Of a stretch of DNA of 64,000 bases, positions 51,603-60,954 are shown piece after piece. The notes below the pieces were generated by a model that saw nothing but the letters and a program-made list of their open reading frames with translations, did not search any database and was not told where the DNA came from. This stretch comes from Bacteroidota bacterium (lineage in GTDB: Bacteria; Bacteroidota; Bacteroidia; Chitinophagales; Chitinophagaceae), in assembly GCA_029555415.1 (NCBI GenBank), contig JAKPSI010000018.1:341697-405696 (forward strand). The letters are read 5' to 3'. How positions within the stretch are numbered: position 1 is the stretch's first letter; every line of letters starts with the position of its first letter. Made by a program: the position numbers and the translations under genes.

Positions 51603-52097
51603 ATGGCATTTTCAAAGTACCTAACACCGGAGCAGGCATTGCAAAAACTGAAGCACTACTGTGCATATCAGGAGCGCTGTCATTATGAAGTGGTACAGAA
51701 ATTATATGACCTGGGTGTACGCAAGGCGGAGCACGACACGATACTGGCCACGCTGATCGAAGAGAACTACCTGAATGAAGAACGGTTCGCGATCGCCTAT
51801 GCCGGCGGGCATTTCCGGATGAAGCAATGGGGCCGCACCCGGATCACGTATGCGCTGAAGCAAAAGCAGGTGAGTCCGTATTGCATCAAAAAAGCATTGC
51901 AGCAGATAGACGAAGCCGATTATGAGAAAACATTGCGGCAACTGGCGGAAGAAAAATACCGTTCTCTGAAAAAAGATCAATACCTCGTGCGGAAAAAGAA
52001 AACGATCGACCACTTAATATACAAGGGTTATGAACACGACCTTGTGAATAAAGCCGTGGCCCGGCTTACCGGAAAAGGAGCAAACGGCGAAGAATGA
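51603..52097 (+). CDS. recX: RecX regulator of RecA
   Basis: The 164-residue helical protein matches RecX, which binds the RecA filament and limits its activity. Conserved patterns include LTPEQALQKLKHYCAYQERC, LIEENYLNEERFAIAYAGG and GRTRITYALKQKQVSPYCI in repeated three-helix units. Family lengths are about 150-270. No recA is in the window. The lipid A deacylase gene starts inside the recX stop (ATGA, 52094). Confidence 0.93.
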   Translation: MAFSKYLTPEQALQKLKHYCAYQERCHYEVVQKLYDLGVRKAEHDTILATLIEENYLNEERFAIAYAGGHFRMKQWGRTRITYALKQKQVSPYCIKKALQQIDEADYEKTLRQLAEEKYRSLKKDQYLVRKKKTIDHLIYKGYEHDLVNKAVARLTGKGANGEE

Positions 52098-53080
52098 TGA
52101 AAACCGCACCCATCCTTGTTCTTATACTCCTGTTTATGCACAGCGCCTGTGCACAACAGCGGGTGTATGACCATGCGGTCACTGTGCAATCGGACAACGA
52201 TAATTTCGCGGGGCACCTGAAAGATGGTTATTATACGAACGGATTACTGATCCGTTATTCCTACCTGCCCCGGCATTTTAAGACACATTCACCTGTTATC
52301 AAAGCGACATCATGGTACAGCATCGGACAACAGATCTTCACTTCTGAATCCATCGATGATGAATTCCTGTTCATGATCGACCGGCCGTTCTCCGCATATT
52401 TGTATCTGCAAAAAGGATATCAGTTGTTCTATAAGAACGGAAGAGCGCTTAAGCTCAGTATCAGTGCAGGGTTAACGGGCAAGGGTGCCGGCGGTAAACA
52501 AGTGCAGAACACCTTCCATGATATCATGAAACTGATCCATACGCGCGGATGGGATTATCAGCTGCGCACTGCAGCAGCGATCAGCGCCGAGGCCGAAGGG
52601 TTCAGCATCGCGGGAAAACAAAAAAAGACAGGACCCGCCACTCATTTTTACTATCAGGTCAGGACCGGGTCCGTATTCGATGACCTGACCGCAGGTGTGC
52701 TGATGCGTTTCGGAAAGAAACAACCACTGGTCAGCAGCTGTTTTACGGAGGCAAATCTTGGAGCCGATGCCCCATCACGTGAAATATTCTTTTATCTGTG
52801 GCCGCGGTTACGATACCAGGTCTATAATGCGACCGTACAGGGCGGATTGTTCATGAATGACAAAGGCCCGTTCACCGCCCCGTTGCAACACGGGCAATGG
52901 ATAGCAGAGAGCGGCTTTTGTGTTTCAGGTAAACAGCAATCATTCACACTTGCGATCACCGCTCAGGCCCGCGAAGCCCGCACCATGCGTCACAACATGG
53001 TTTTCGGCAGTGTCGCCTACCGCCATTTATTACATATCAGGCGTAAAGGCGTTACCTCGCCACTACATTCAGCGGATTGA
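52094..53080 (+). CDS. lpxR: LpxR-like outer-membrane lipid A deacylase family protein
   Basis: The 328-residue protein opens with a signal peptide (cleavage near ACA-QQ) and has the LpxR family pattern: VQSDNDNFAGHLKDGYYTNG near residues 29-50, a YSIGQQIFT stretch near 75 and DRPFSAYLYLQ near 95. LpxR removes the 3'-acyloxyacyl chain of lipid A in Salmonella and Helicobacter. Conserved catalytic Asn/Asp residues near the N-terminus are present, but activity is not shown. It is coupled to recX by ATGA. Confidence 0.83.
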   Translation: MMKTAPILVLILLFMHSACAQQRVYDHAVTVQSDNDNFAGHLKDGYYTNGLLIRYSYLPRHFKTHSPVIKATSWYSIGQQIFTSESIDDEFLFMIDRPFSAYLYLQKGYQLFYKNGRALKLSISAGLTGKGAGGKQVQNTFHDIMKLIHTRGWDYQLRTAAAISAEAEGFSIAGKQKKTGPATHFYYQVRTGSVFDDLTAGVLMRFGKKQPLVSSCFTEANLGADAPSREIFFYLWPRLRYQVYNATVQGGLFMNDKGPFTAPLQHGQWIAESGFCVSGKQQSFTLAITAQAREARTMRHNMVFGSVAYRHLLHIRRKGVTSPLHSAD

Positions 53081-53106
53081 GTTAATTTTACGATTCATCC
53101 TGCAAC

Positions 53107-53913
53107 ATGTCAACCTTACGCATCAGCACTATACAAACCGATCTGGCCTGGGAAGATAAAGCCACGAACCTGCGCCGGTTCGAAGAAAAGATCGCAGCAC
53201 TCGTGGGCAAGACCGAGATCGTTGTGTTACCGGAAATGTTCAGCACCGGTTTCAGCATGCGGCCAGAAGCGTTGGCGGAAACCATGGAAGGTGAAACGGT
53301 TGCCTGGATGAAACGCGTATCAGCCGCGAACCGTGTGATCCTGACCGGTAGTCTCATCATTGAAGAGAACGGTAATTATTTCAACAGACTGATCTGGATG
53401 TTGCCTAACGGGCAATATGGATTGTATGACAAACACCACCGCTTTGCATTCGCGGGAGAGGACGAGCATTATACTGCCGGACAAAAAAGACTGGTAGCAT
53501 CCGTGAATGGCTGGAAGATCAACCTGCTGGTGTGTTATGATCTTCGTTTTCCCGTTTGGGCGCGGCAACAAACAGAGCATGGCGAAATGGAATATGATGT
53601 GCTGATCTATGTGGCCAACTGGCCCGAACGCAGAAGCCTGGCCTGGAAAACCTTGTTACAGGCACGCGCGATCGAGAATCAGTGTTATGTTGTGGGGGTG
53701 AACCGTGTGGGGAATGATGGTAACAATATTCATCACAGTGGTGACAGTTCCGTGATCGATCCGTTGGGAACCATTTTATATACGAAGAAGGACGAAGAAG
53801 ATGTACATACCATCACGCTTGATAAAAACGAGCTCGATGCCGTTCGTGAAAAATTCCCTTTCTGGCGGGATGCGGACCGGTTCCTGTTATTACCGCCGGA
53901 ACCTGATGCGTAA
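53107..53913 (+). CDS. Nitrilase-superfamily omega-amidase (YafV-like)
   Basis: The 268-residue enzyme has the catalytic triad Glu43 (LPEMFSTGFS), Lys109 (YDKHHRF) and Cys143 (LVCYDLRFP), and the AGEDEHYTAG stretch typical of YafV/omega-amidase. These enzymes hydrolyse alpha-ketoglutaramate, closing the glutamine transaminase cycle; methionine transamination often uses such a cycle, and a methionine aminotransferase gene is at 31186-32328. TAATTTTA lies 16 bp before the start. Its stop is 2 bp from the end of the convergent S41 peptidase gene. Confidence 0.9.
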   Translation: MSTLRISTIQTDLAWEDKATNLRRFEEKIAALVGKTEIVVLPEMFSTGFSMRPEALAETMEGETVAWMKRVSAANRVILTGSLIIEENGNYFNRLIWMLPNGQYGLYDKHHRFAFAGEDEHYTAGQKRLVASVNGWKINLLVCYDLRFPVWARQQTEHGEMEYDVLIYVANWPERRSLAWKTLLQARAIENQCYVVGVNRVGNDGNNIHHSGDSSVIDPLGTILYTKKDEEDVHTITLDKNELDAVREKFPFWRDADRFLLLPPEPDA

Positions 53914-53915
53914 GA

Positions 53916-55460
53916 TCAATGCACGCCGGACTTCGCGGCTTTATCCGCTTTGATCAGCTCCATGGCTTTTTCCAACTTAAAATCCGCGTTGCGGCGAACC
54001 GACTCCACGGTGGGGCGGATCTCAATTTCGGGCTGAACACCCAGTCCGGTTTTCGGTGCATCCTTATCCATCACCAGCCGGAACATCGGCAGCCTGAAAC
54101 GCACGCCGGTATTGGGCAGCGTAACATCGGGGATCAGCCAGGCTGAATTTCCGTAAGCACCACCTCCGGTTTCTTCACCGATCAGCGTTACGTTATCCTG
54201 TGCACGCACCGCATTGGCGAAAAGCGTGGTAGCGGAAAAAGAATTACCGCCAATGAGCACATAAACTTTGCCATTGAAGTGATCCTTCTTTTTGGGTGAG
54301 AAGTGATGCCGTTCAAAATATCCGAAATGATAGAGGCCGTCTTTTTTCTTTTTCGTGAAGAAGCCAATGAACAGGCGGTTCCAGAAATGATTTTTCACAT
54401 AGCGGTCGTATTCGCTTTTCTTACTGACCGCAACGAGGGTATCACCGATGCGGAAACGGTGATCGGTCAGATAACGTGAAAGCAAAGTAGAGTTGGTGAC
54501 ACTGCCACCGCCATTCCCGCGTACATCGATCACCAGGTGGTCCACTTTGTGTTTGCGCAGGTTGTGGAATGATTGACGAAAGAACTTCCGGAGACCGTAG
54601 TTACGGCCGAAAGAACTCAGGTTCATCATGGCGGTGTGATTCGCAGAATCCACTTGCAGCAAGCGTACGCTGCTTTGTTCCTCCCGCCTGATCTCTTTAC
54701 GCGAGGGTACCGCGGGCCGCTGCATGTTGCGGATCATAGCACGACCCACCGTATCTTTCGCGGGATCGAAAACGGCAAGTGTTGCTACTGATTCTTTTCC
54801 GGTGCTGTCGATATAACCAACCGTGTATTTATCCTTTAATCCGAAAATACCGGTGTAGGTGGACCCGAAGAAACCACGGTTGCTCAGGGTCTGGTATTTA
54901 TGTGTACGGTTATAACCATCCGTGGAAAGAAAATGAAAGAGACTGTCGTTGATCGCAGAAACAGAGAAGCCATCAATGGAGGTGATCCGGGTGCCGCGTT
55001 TGAGGAGACTGTCTTTTCGGTTAAGCGTAGCCGTGATGATCATGATATCATCCCCCGGTTTATCGCCGGGCGACCAGGTCTTTACACTCAGCGGGAACAT
55101 TTTACTAAAACGGATCCGGTCATTGTAACGTGAAAATCCTTTAGAGCCCCTTACGGAAGTGTGCCCGCAACTTATATGTGAAGTGACATAAGAAAGTGTT
55201 TTACGGAAACCGGCTTCGGTCAGGGAGTCGTTCAGTTGCGAAAGACCTACGCTGAAATACTGGTCCATGCTGTCTTTCGGCATGTACCAGTATAATCCGG
55301 GATGATGTTTTTCCAGCAATGTGCGGTAAATATGATAGTCATCCTGCAGTTGTTGGGGGGAGAATTTTTTTGCAGGACTATACGCATGCTGTGTTACACC
55401 ACAGCCCGTCAGAGCAGCAGCGAACAACAGAACAAAGAATATTTTTACCGTTTGATACAA
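53916..55460 (-). CDS. S41-family peptidase, predicted lipoprotein
   Basis: The 514-residue protein has a lipoprotein signal with LTGC (Cys20). The peptidase half contains a nucleophile region NSFSATTLFANAV (near 400) and GEETGGGAYGN. The Lys of CtpA-type enzymes is not seen after the serine; the GEETGG pattern fits the Ser-His-Glu tricorn-like arrangement, with a histidine region SCGHTSV near 100. It is predicted to process peptides or proteins at the membrane. Its 3' end is 2 bp from the omega-amidase-like gene. Confidence 0.85.
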   Translation of the reverse strand: MYQTVKIFFVLLFAAALTGCGVTQHAYSPAKKFSPQQLQDDYHIYRTLLEKHHPGLYWYMPKDSMDQYFSVGLSQLNDSLTEAGFRKTLSYVTSHISCGHTSVRGSKGFSRYNDRIRFSKMFPLSVKTWSPGDKPGDDIMIITATLNRKDSLLKRGTRITSIDGFSVSAINDSLFHFLSTDGYNRTHKYQTLSNRGFFGSTYTGIFGLKDKYTVGYIDSTGKESVATLAVFDPAKDTVGRAMIRNMQRPAVPSRKEIRREEQSSVRLLQVDSANHTAMMNLSSFGRNYGLRKFFRQSFHNLRKHKVDHLVIDVRGNGGGSVTNSTLLSRYLTDHRFRIGDTLVAVSKKSEYDRYVKNHFWNRLFIGFFTKKKKDGLYHFGYFERHHFSPKKKDHFNGKVYVLIGGNSFSATTLFANAVRAQDNVTLIGEETGGGAYGNSAWLIPDVTLPNTGVRFRLPMFRLVMDKDAPKTGLGVQPEIEIRPTVESVRRNADFKLEKAMELIKADKAAKSGVH

Positions 55461-55471
55461 CTGCTCCGTTA

Positions 55472-56503
55472 TTATTTATTCATGTGATTCCAGCCCTGCG
55501 CGGTCAGCGCGTGTTTGCCACCTCCTTTGGTGATGATGGTCGCACCCTTCTCGGGTTCGGTCATATAACCCACCACGCTGATGCCTTCGTGCTGAACGAT
55601 CTTATCGTAATCTTCCTGCTTCACAGTGAACACGAGCTCATAATCCTCACCACCGCTCAATGCGCAGGCGGTCGGATCGATCTCGAATTTGAAAGCGGCG
55701 TTTCGTGTTTGTTCTGAAACAGGGATCTTATCCTCATACAATACACAACCCAGTTCACTTTGTTTGCAGATATGCAGGATCTCCGAACTGAGACCATCGC
55801 TGATATCGAGCATACTCGTGGGTTGTATCTGTTGAGCCGCAAAGAACTCCACGATGTCTTTTCTTGCTTCGGGACGCAGGAGTCGTCCAATGACATACGC
55901 TTCACCTTCCAGATCGGGCTGTACACCCGGACTTTCAATGAAGATCTTCTTTTCTCTTTCCAGGAACAGCAGTCCGATATAAGCGGCACCGAGGTCGCCG
56001 CTGACGCAGAGCAGGTCGCCCTTCTGCGCGGTACTGCGCTTCACGAAACGGTCCGGACTCACTTCTCCGATAGCCGTAACGGAAATGATGAAACCCTTTT
56101 GAGATGAAGAGGTATCGCCACCCACCAGGTCCACACCATAACGGCTGCAGGCCGCGTACACACCTTCATAGAATTCGTCGAGGGCTTCCACGCTGAAGCG
56201 GTTGCTGAAGCCGATACTGATCACGATCTGTGTCGGCACCGCGTTCATTGCGTAGATATCGCTGAGGTTCACGACCACGCTTTTATAACCGAGGTGTTTG
56301 AGCGGCGTATAGATCAGATCGAAGTGAACGCCTTCCACCAGAAGGTCGGTGGTCACTACGGTTTGCCTGCCGAAGTGATCGATCACGGCGGCATCATCGC
56401 CCACACCCAATATGGATGAAGCGTTCTGCAGTTCAATATTCTTTGTCAGGTGATCGATCAGTCCGAATTCACCCAGATCAGCGATCTCAGTTCTTTCTTC
56501 CAT
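55472..56503 (-). CDS. thiL: Thiamine-monophosphate kinase
   Basis: ThiL phosphorylates thiamine monophosphate to the active diphosphate with ATP. The 343-residue protein has GVGDDAAVIDHFG near residue 34, the ATP-site segments VGGDTSSSQKGF near 125 and a C-terminal GGEDYELVFTVKQE. It belongs to the PurM/ThiL superfamily. The S41 gene follows 11 bp downstream and suhB begins 1 bp upstream, all on the minus strand, so an operon is likely. Confidence 0.94.
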   Translation of the reverse strand: MEERTEIADLGEFGLIDHLTKNIELQNASSILGVGDDAAVIDHFGRQTVVTTDLLVEGVHFDLIYTPLKHLGYKSVVVNLSDIYAMNAVPTQIVISIGFSNRFSVEALDEFYEGVYAACSRYGVDLVGGDTSSSQKGFIISVTAIGEVSPDRFVKRSTAQKGDLLCVSGDLGAAYIGLLFLEREKKIFIESPGVQPDLEGEAYVIGRLLRPEARKDIVEFFAAQQIQPTSMLDISDGLSSEILHICKQSELGCVLYEDKIPVSEQTRNAAFKFEIDPTACALSGGEDYELVFTVKQEDYDKIVQHEGISVVGYMTEPEKGATIITKGGGKHALTAQGWNHMNK

Positions 56504-56504
56504 C

Positions 56505-57290
56505 TTACAATTGTTTTTCGTTACGAATCACGGCCAGCATATCATCGTGTATCAGACCGTTAGTGGCCAGCAATCGGTGCTGGTATACAGAATACTTGTC
56601 TCCGTTGAAGTCGGTCACCCTGCCACCCGCTTCTTCCACGATCAGATATCCCGCGGCGCTGTCCCACGCCTGCAGTTTATGTTCATAGAACGCGTCAAAG
56701 CGGCCGCAGGCGACCCAGCATAGATCGATGGCCGCGGAACCCAGCCTTCTGACCGGAACTCCTTTGCGGATGAAGCGTTCGAACACTTCAAGCGGGCCGT
56801 TCTTCATGTTGATATAGGTATAAGGAAAACCCGTTACCATGCAGGCGTGCAGCACTTCGGTCTGTCCGCTTACGTGGATCGGTTTATCGTTCAGCGTAGC
56901 GCCTTTCCCTTTTTCGGCAAAGAACAATTCATTCAGGTGCGGATTATATACAACGCCCATGATCATCTCTCCATTGTGTTCAATACCGATGGATACGCAA
57001 TTCAAGGGTATGCCATGCGCAAAGTTGATGGTACCGTCGATCGGGTCGATGATCCACTTGTATGCGGATTCCTGTTTGATCTCACCGGTCTCTTCACTTA
57101 AAATGAAATGATCGGGAAAATTCCGGCGGATCACTTCAAAAATGGCTTTTTCAGATGCATGATCCGCCTCGGTGACAGGGTTGTTGACACCTTCTTTATT
57201 CGAAATGGTAAATTCGTGGTTAAAGAACCGCATGATCTCGCTGGCACCGGCTCTTGCGGCTTCCAGCAATGTGGATTTGAGCATGTGCAA
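56505..57290 (-). CDS. suhB: Inositol-1-monophosphatase-family protein
   Basis: The 261-residue protein has the lithium-sensitive phosphatase motifs WIIDPIDGTINFAHGIP (near 81-97) and AWDSAAGYLIVEEAGG (near 207-222), with the metal-binding E near residue 62 (LSEETG). The family dephosphorylates inositol phosphates and related sugar phosphates, and SuhB also affects rRNA transcription in Escherichia coli. A start at ATG 57284 is equally possible. Its 5' end overlaps nothing; the divergent glycosyltransferase begins 76 bp away. Confidence 0.92.
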   Translation of the reverse strand: MHMLKSTLLEAARAGASEIMRFFNHEFTISNKEGVNNPVTEADHASEKAIFEVIRRNFPDHFILSEETGEIKQESAYKWIIDPIDGTINFAHGIPLNCVSIGIEHNGEMIMGVVYNPHLNELFFAEKGKGATLNDKPIHVSGQTEVLHACMVTGFPYTYINMKNGPLEVFERFIRKGVPVRRLGSAAIDLCWVACGRFDAFYEHKLQAWDSAAGYLIVEEAGGRVTDFNGDKYSVYQHRLLATNGLIHDDMLAVIRNEKQL

Positions 57291-57365
57291 AGATACAGCC
57301 TGCTTCCCCTGCTACAAAGCCGGATTGAGGGCATTTGTTCGTATTTTGGCACGGTAAACTGCAGG

Positions 57366-59306
57366 ATGGAAATTTCAGTCATCATCGTTAATTATAATGT
57401 CAGGTATTTCCTGGAACAATGCCTTTGTTCCGTGGAAAAAGCGCTGAACGGAATGAGCGGTGAGGTGATCGTGATCGACAATCAGTCGTCCGACCAGAGC
57501 GTTGAATACCTGCAACCCGCATTTCCCACCGTTCGTTTTGTGGCCAACGCCGCAAATGGCGGTTTCGCCAAAGCCTGTAATCAGGGTCTGGCGATGGCTT
57601 CGGGCCGGTACATCCTTTTTCTGAATCCGGATACGATCGTGGGTGAATCCTGTTTCAAGGATTGCATCCGTTTCATGGAAGCACATCCGGATGCCGGTGC
57701 GCTGGGTGTGAAGATGCTGGATGGCAGTGGCCGTTTTCTGCCGGAATCAAAAAGAGCATTCCCCTCACCCCTTACCTCTTTCTATAAACTTTCAGGGCTT
57801 TCATTGCTGTTCCCGAAGTCGCCCCGCTTTGCACGCTATCATCTGGGTCATCTGGATCCCTCGCAACCACATGAAGTGGATGTGCTGGCCGGAGCATTCA
57901 TGCTGATCCGGAAAGAGGTGCTGGACAGGACCGGCGGCTTTGACGAAACGTTTTTCATGTATGGAGAAGATGTGGACCTGAGTTACCGCATTCAGAAAGC
58001 CGGATACAAGAATTATTATTTCCCTGACAGCCCGATCATACATTTCAAAGGAGAGAGTACAAGAAAAGGAAGCATGAATTATGTGCGGATGTTCTACAGC
58101 GCCATGAGCCTTTTCGTACGCAAGCATTATGGCGGAAGCCGTGCGGGCCTCTTCAACCTCATCATTCATCTGGCCATTTGGGTCCGTGCGGGTCTCAGCG
58201 CAACGGGCCGTTTCATCCGGCGCATTGGTTTGCCACTGATCGATGCAAGCCTGATCCTTCTTGCGTTCTGGCTCATGAAGAATCTCTGGAACAGTGTACG
58301 GTCTGATGTGGAGTATCAGAACGATAAATTATGGATCGCATTTCCTGCCTATACGTTATTCTACCTGATCACTGCCTATTATGCCGGTTTGTATGACCGC
58401 GCTTATAAGCGAAGCGACCTGGTCCGTTCCAGTGTGGTGGCAAGCGTTGTGCTGCTGGCGGCTTATTCTTTGTTGCCGGAGCAATATCGTTTTTCGCGTG
58501 CGATCATCTTATTCGGCGCGGTGCTTGGGCTCGTCTTCATCATGGTGCTTCGTTATATCCTGACCAGCACCGGTGTGCTGGAATCCGATTCGGAGGACCG
58601 TGATAATGCCAGCACGCTGATCGCAGCGGATACAGATGAATACAGACATGTGCTGGAGCTGATGCAGGTAGCGGGTTTGCAGGAAAGGGTGCTCGGCCGC
58701 ATTTCGGTTTCGGAACAGGACAATACCGCGATCGGCAACCTGAAACAAATACAAAGACTGCCCGATGCGGTACCGTTCCGGGAGATCATCTATTGTCAGG
58801 GTAAACTTTCGTTTGCTCAGATCATTGAAAGCATACAGTCGCTGCCCGCAGGCGTTCATGTTAAATTCCATGCGGCCGGCAGCAGAAGTATCGTTGGCAG
58901 TGATTCACGGGATGGCTCAGGTGAATCGGTTTCAGTGGAGACCTCGCTCAAACTGGCGGACCCTTATTACCGGCGTATCAAGCGACTCATCGATACCGGA
59001 TTCTCAATGTTGTTCCTGCTGACCTTCCCGGTACAATTCATACTGGTCAGAAAACCATTCCGCTTTCTGGCCAGGGCCCTGCAGGTGCTTTTGATGCAAA
59101 TGACCTGGGTGGGATATACGCAGGATGAAAAAAAACTGCCCGGCCTCCGGAACCCGGTGCTGGCCTGCAATGGACTGCCCGCGTCGGTGAAGCAGCAGAT
59201 CCCGGCAGAGAGCCTGCACATGCTGGATTACTGGTATGCGCGCGACTATGAACCGGTCAACGATATTCGTTTGGTGTTCCGTTCATACCGGAAGCTGGGC
59301 GATTGA
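57366..59306 (+). CDS. GT2 glycosyltransferase fused to a degenerate polyprenyl sugar-transferase domain
   Basis: From ATG 57366 (MEISVIIVNYNV) the protein is 646 residues; the frame is open to 57108 over the divergent suhB gene. Residues 1-270 are a rhamnosyltransferase-like GT2: SVIIVNYN, NGGFAKACNQG, FLNPDTIV and GEDVDLSYRIQKAGY. Then come helices (about 285-400) and a CoA-binding-like region (about 415-510) as in WbaP/WcaJ-type initiating transferases. The final part has KRLIDTGFSMLFLL and a MTWVGY segment, but the stretch between, which holds the catalytic RxG and DE residues in that family, is missing. Initiating transferase activity is therefore unlikely, and the membrane domain may anchor the GT. 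Confidence 0.8.
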   Translation: MEISVIIVNYNVRYFLEQCLCSVEKALNGMSGEVIVIDNQSSDQSVEYLQPAFPTVRFVANAANGGFAKACNQGLAMASGRYILFLNPDTIVGESCFKDCIRFMEAHPDAGALGVKMLDGSGRFLPESKRAFPSPLTSFYKLSGLSLLFPKSPRFARYHLGHLDPSQPHEVDVLAGAFMLIRKEVLDRTGGFDETFFMYGEDVDLSYRIQKAGYKNYYFPDSPIIHFKGESTRKGSMNYVRMFYSAMSLFVRKHYGGSRAGLFNLIIHLAIWVRAGLSATGRFIRRIGLPLIDASLILLAFWLMKNLWNSVRSDVEYQNDKLWIAFPAYTLFYLITAYYAGLYDRAYKRSDLVRSSVVASVVLLAAYSLLPEQYRFSRAIILFGAVLGLVFIMVLRYILTSTGVLESDSEDRDNASTLIAADTDEYRHVLELMQVAGLQERVLGRISVSEQDNTAIGNLKQIQRLPDAVPFREIIYCQGKLSFAQIIESIQSLPAGVHVKFHAAGSRSIVGSDSRDGSGESVSVETSLKLADPYYRRIKRLIDTGFSMLFLLTFPVQFILVRKPFRFLARALQVLLMQMTWVGYTQDEKKLPGLRNPVLACNGLPASVKQQIPAESLHMLDYWYARDYEPVNDIRLVFRSYRKLGD

Positions 59307-59351
59307 ACGGACAGAAAGCTATATTCGCACCCTGTACGGATAAACATTCTT

Positions 59352-59359
59352 TACCTTTG
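59352..59359 (+). promoter_or_regulatory. -7 promoter element for the GH3-family gene
   Basis: TACCTTTG matches TAnnTTTG, 17 bp before the start codon. A -33 element at the expected spacing was not found. Confidence 0.45.
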
Positions 59360-59376
59360 CAACGACGAAACCGTTA

Positions 59377-60921
59377 ATGGCAACATTAATTGACATAAAA
59401 CTTCCACGCGCGATCGCAGCCGCCCTCCGCATCCCACCCAATGATGCCCGCAGGCAGCAGCTGCGTGTGCTGAAAAAGCTGCTTAAAAAAGCAAGGTTCA
59501 CCGAATTCGGTCAGCGTTACCGTTTCGACGATGCGCTGCTGAACCGCCATCCCGGAAAAAAATTCCAGGAACTCGTTCCCGTTCATGATTATAATAAGAT
59601 CTATGAAGAATGGTGGAAGAAAACACTGGATGGTGTTCCCGATGTGACATGGCCCGGTAAGATCAAATATTACGCGCTGAGTTCAGGCACTTCAGAATCA
59701 GCCAGTAAATATATTCCCATTACCCGAGAATTGCTGCGGAGCAACACGATCAATTACCTGAAGCAACTGTTCAGTCTGCTTGGTTATGAAGAAGCCAACA
59801 AAAGGGCCATGACCAAGGGTTTCCTGATGCTGGGCGGCGCTACGGACCTTAAAAAAGGAAAGGCCGGTTGGTACGCGGGTGACCTGAGCGGGATCCTGGC
59901 CAAGAAAAGACCGTTCTGGTTCCAGACCTTTTATAAACCGGGCGGGCGCATTGCCGCTATGTCCGACTGGAACCAAAAACTGAACGAGATCGTGGAGCAC
60001 GCGAAGGAATGGGACATCGGTTATATCGTTGGTGTTCCGGCCTGGTGCCAGATGTGCATGGAGATGGTGATCGAACATTACAAGCTGAACAATATCCATG
60101 AAATATGGCCCAATTTCAGCTTCTTCGTTCACGGCGGTGTGGCGTTCGAGCCTTATAAGAAAGGATTTGAAAAACTGCTGGGCAAGCCCATTGTTTATAT
60201 CGAGAATTATTTATCGAGTGAAGGCTTCATCGGATACAAGACACGCGAACACGCGAAAGGCATGCAGCTGATCCTCGACAACAATATCTTCTTCGAGTTC
60301 GTTCCGTTCGACGAGAAGAATTTCACGAATGAGGGCGCGATAGTTGACAACCCCGAGGCGCTGATGGTCCATGAAGTGGAGCTCGGAAAAGAATATGCAT
60401 TGCTGATGAGCACGAATGCGGGGGCCTGGCGCTACCTGATCGGTGACACGGTGAAATTCGTGGACCTGGAAAAGCACGAGCTTGTGATCACCGGACGCAC
60501 CAAGCACTTCCTGAGCCTGACCGGAGAGCACCTGAGTGTGGAGAACATGAACAAAGCGATCGAACTCGTTTCTGAAGAATTCAACATCAGCATCCCCGAA
60601 TATACCGTGGTCGGTTTTCCGTATGAGAATTTCTTCGCGCACAGATGGTATGTGGCCAGCAATGATGCAGTTGATGCCGAAGCACTGCGCAAAAGGATCG
60701 ACGCACATCTGCGCATCCTGAATGATGATTATGCGGTGGAACGCGACAGCGCGCTGAAGAACATTTTTCTGGAAGTACTGCCTGAGGAGAAATTCATGAA
60801 GTTCATGGAACTGAAAGGCAAGCTTGGCAGCCAGCACAAGTTTCCCCGTGTCATGAAAGGCAAGATGCTGGAAGAATGGACCCAATTCCTGAGTGCTGGT
60901 TGCCTGGAAAAGGGATCATAA
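59377..60921 (+). CDS. GH3-family acyl-adenylating protein
   Basis: The 514-residue protein resembles GH3 proteins, the acyl-acid-amido synthetases that conjugate auxin and jasmonate to amino acids in plants. Adenylation motifs are recognisable: YALSSGTSESASKYIP near 88-103, VHEVELGKEYALLMSTNAG in two parts near 330-350, and GDTVKFVDLEKHELVITGRTKHFLSLTGEHLS in parts near 356-390. Bacterial homologues occur widely in Bacteroidota but have no known substrate. It precedes a LysE-like exporter gene by 33 bp. Confidence 0.9.
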   Translation: MATLIDIKLPRAIAAALRIPPNDARRQQLRVLKKLLKKARFTEFGQRYRFDDALLNRHPGKKFQELVPVHDYNKIYEEWWKKTLDGVPDVTWPGKIKYYALSSGTSESASKYIPITRELLRSNTINYLKQLFSLLGYEEANKRAMTKGFLMLGGATDLKKGKAGWYAGDLSGILAKKRPFWFQTFYKPGGRIAAMSDWNQKLNEIVEHAKEWDIGYIVGVPAWCQMCMEMVIEHYKLNNIHEIWPNFSFFVHGGVAFEPYKKGFEKLLGKPIVYIENYLSSEGFIGYKTREHAKGMQLILDNNIFFEFVPFDEKNFTNEGAIVDNPEALMVHEVELGKEYALLMSTNAGAWRYLIGDTVKFVDLEKHELVITGRTKHFLSLTGEHLSVENMNKAIELVSEEFNISIPEYTVVGFPYENFFAHRWYVASNDAVDAEALRKRIDAHLRILNDDYAVERDSALKNIFLEVLPEEKFMKFMELKGKLGSQHKFPRVMKGKMLEEWTQFLSAGCLEKGS

Positions 60922-60954
60922 AAAGACCGCCCCAAAAAACAACCATCCGCTTTT

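Noticed and set aside
60211..60885. 224-codon minus-strand frame opposite the GH3 gene
   Set aside because: Shadow frame without domain content. The plus-strand GH3-family protein is well supported.
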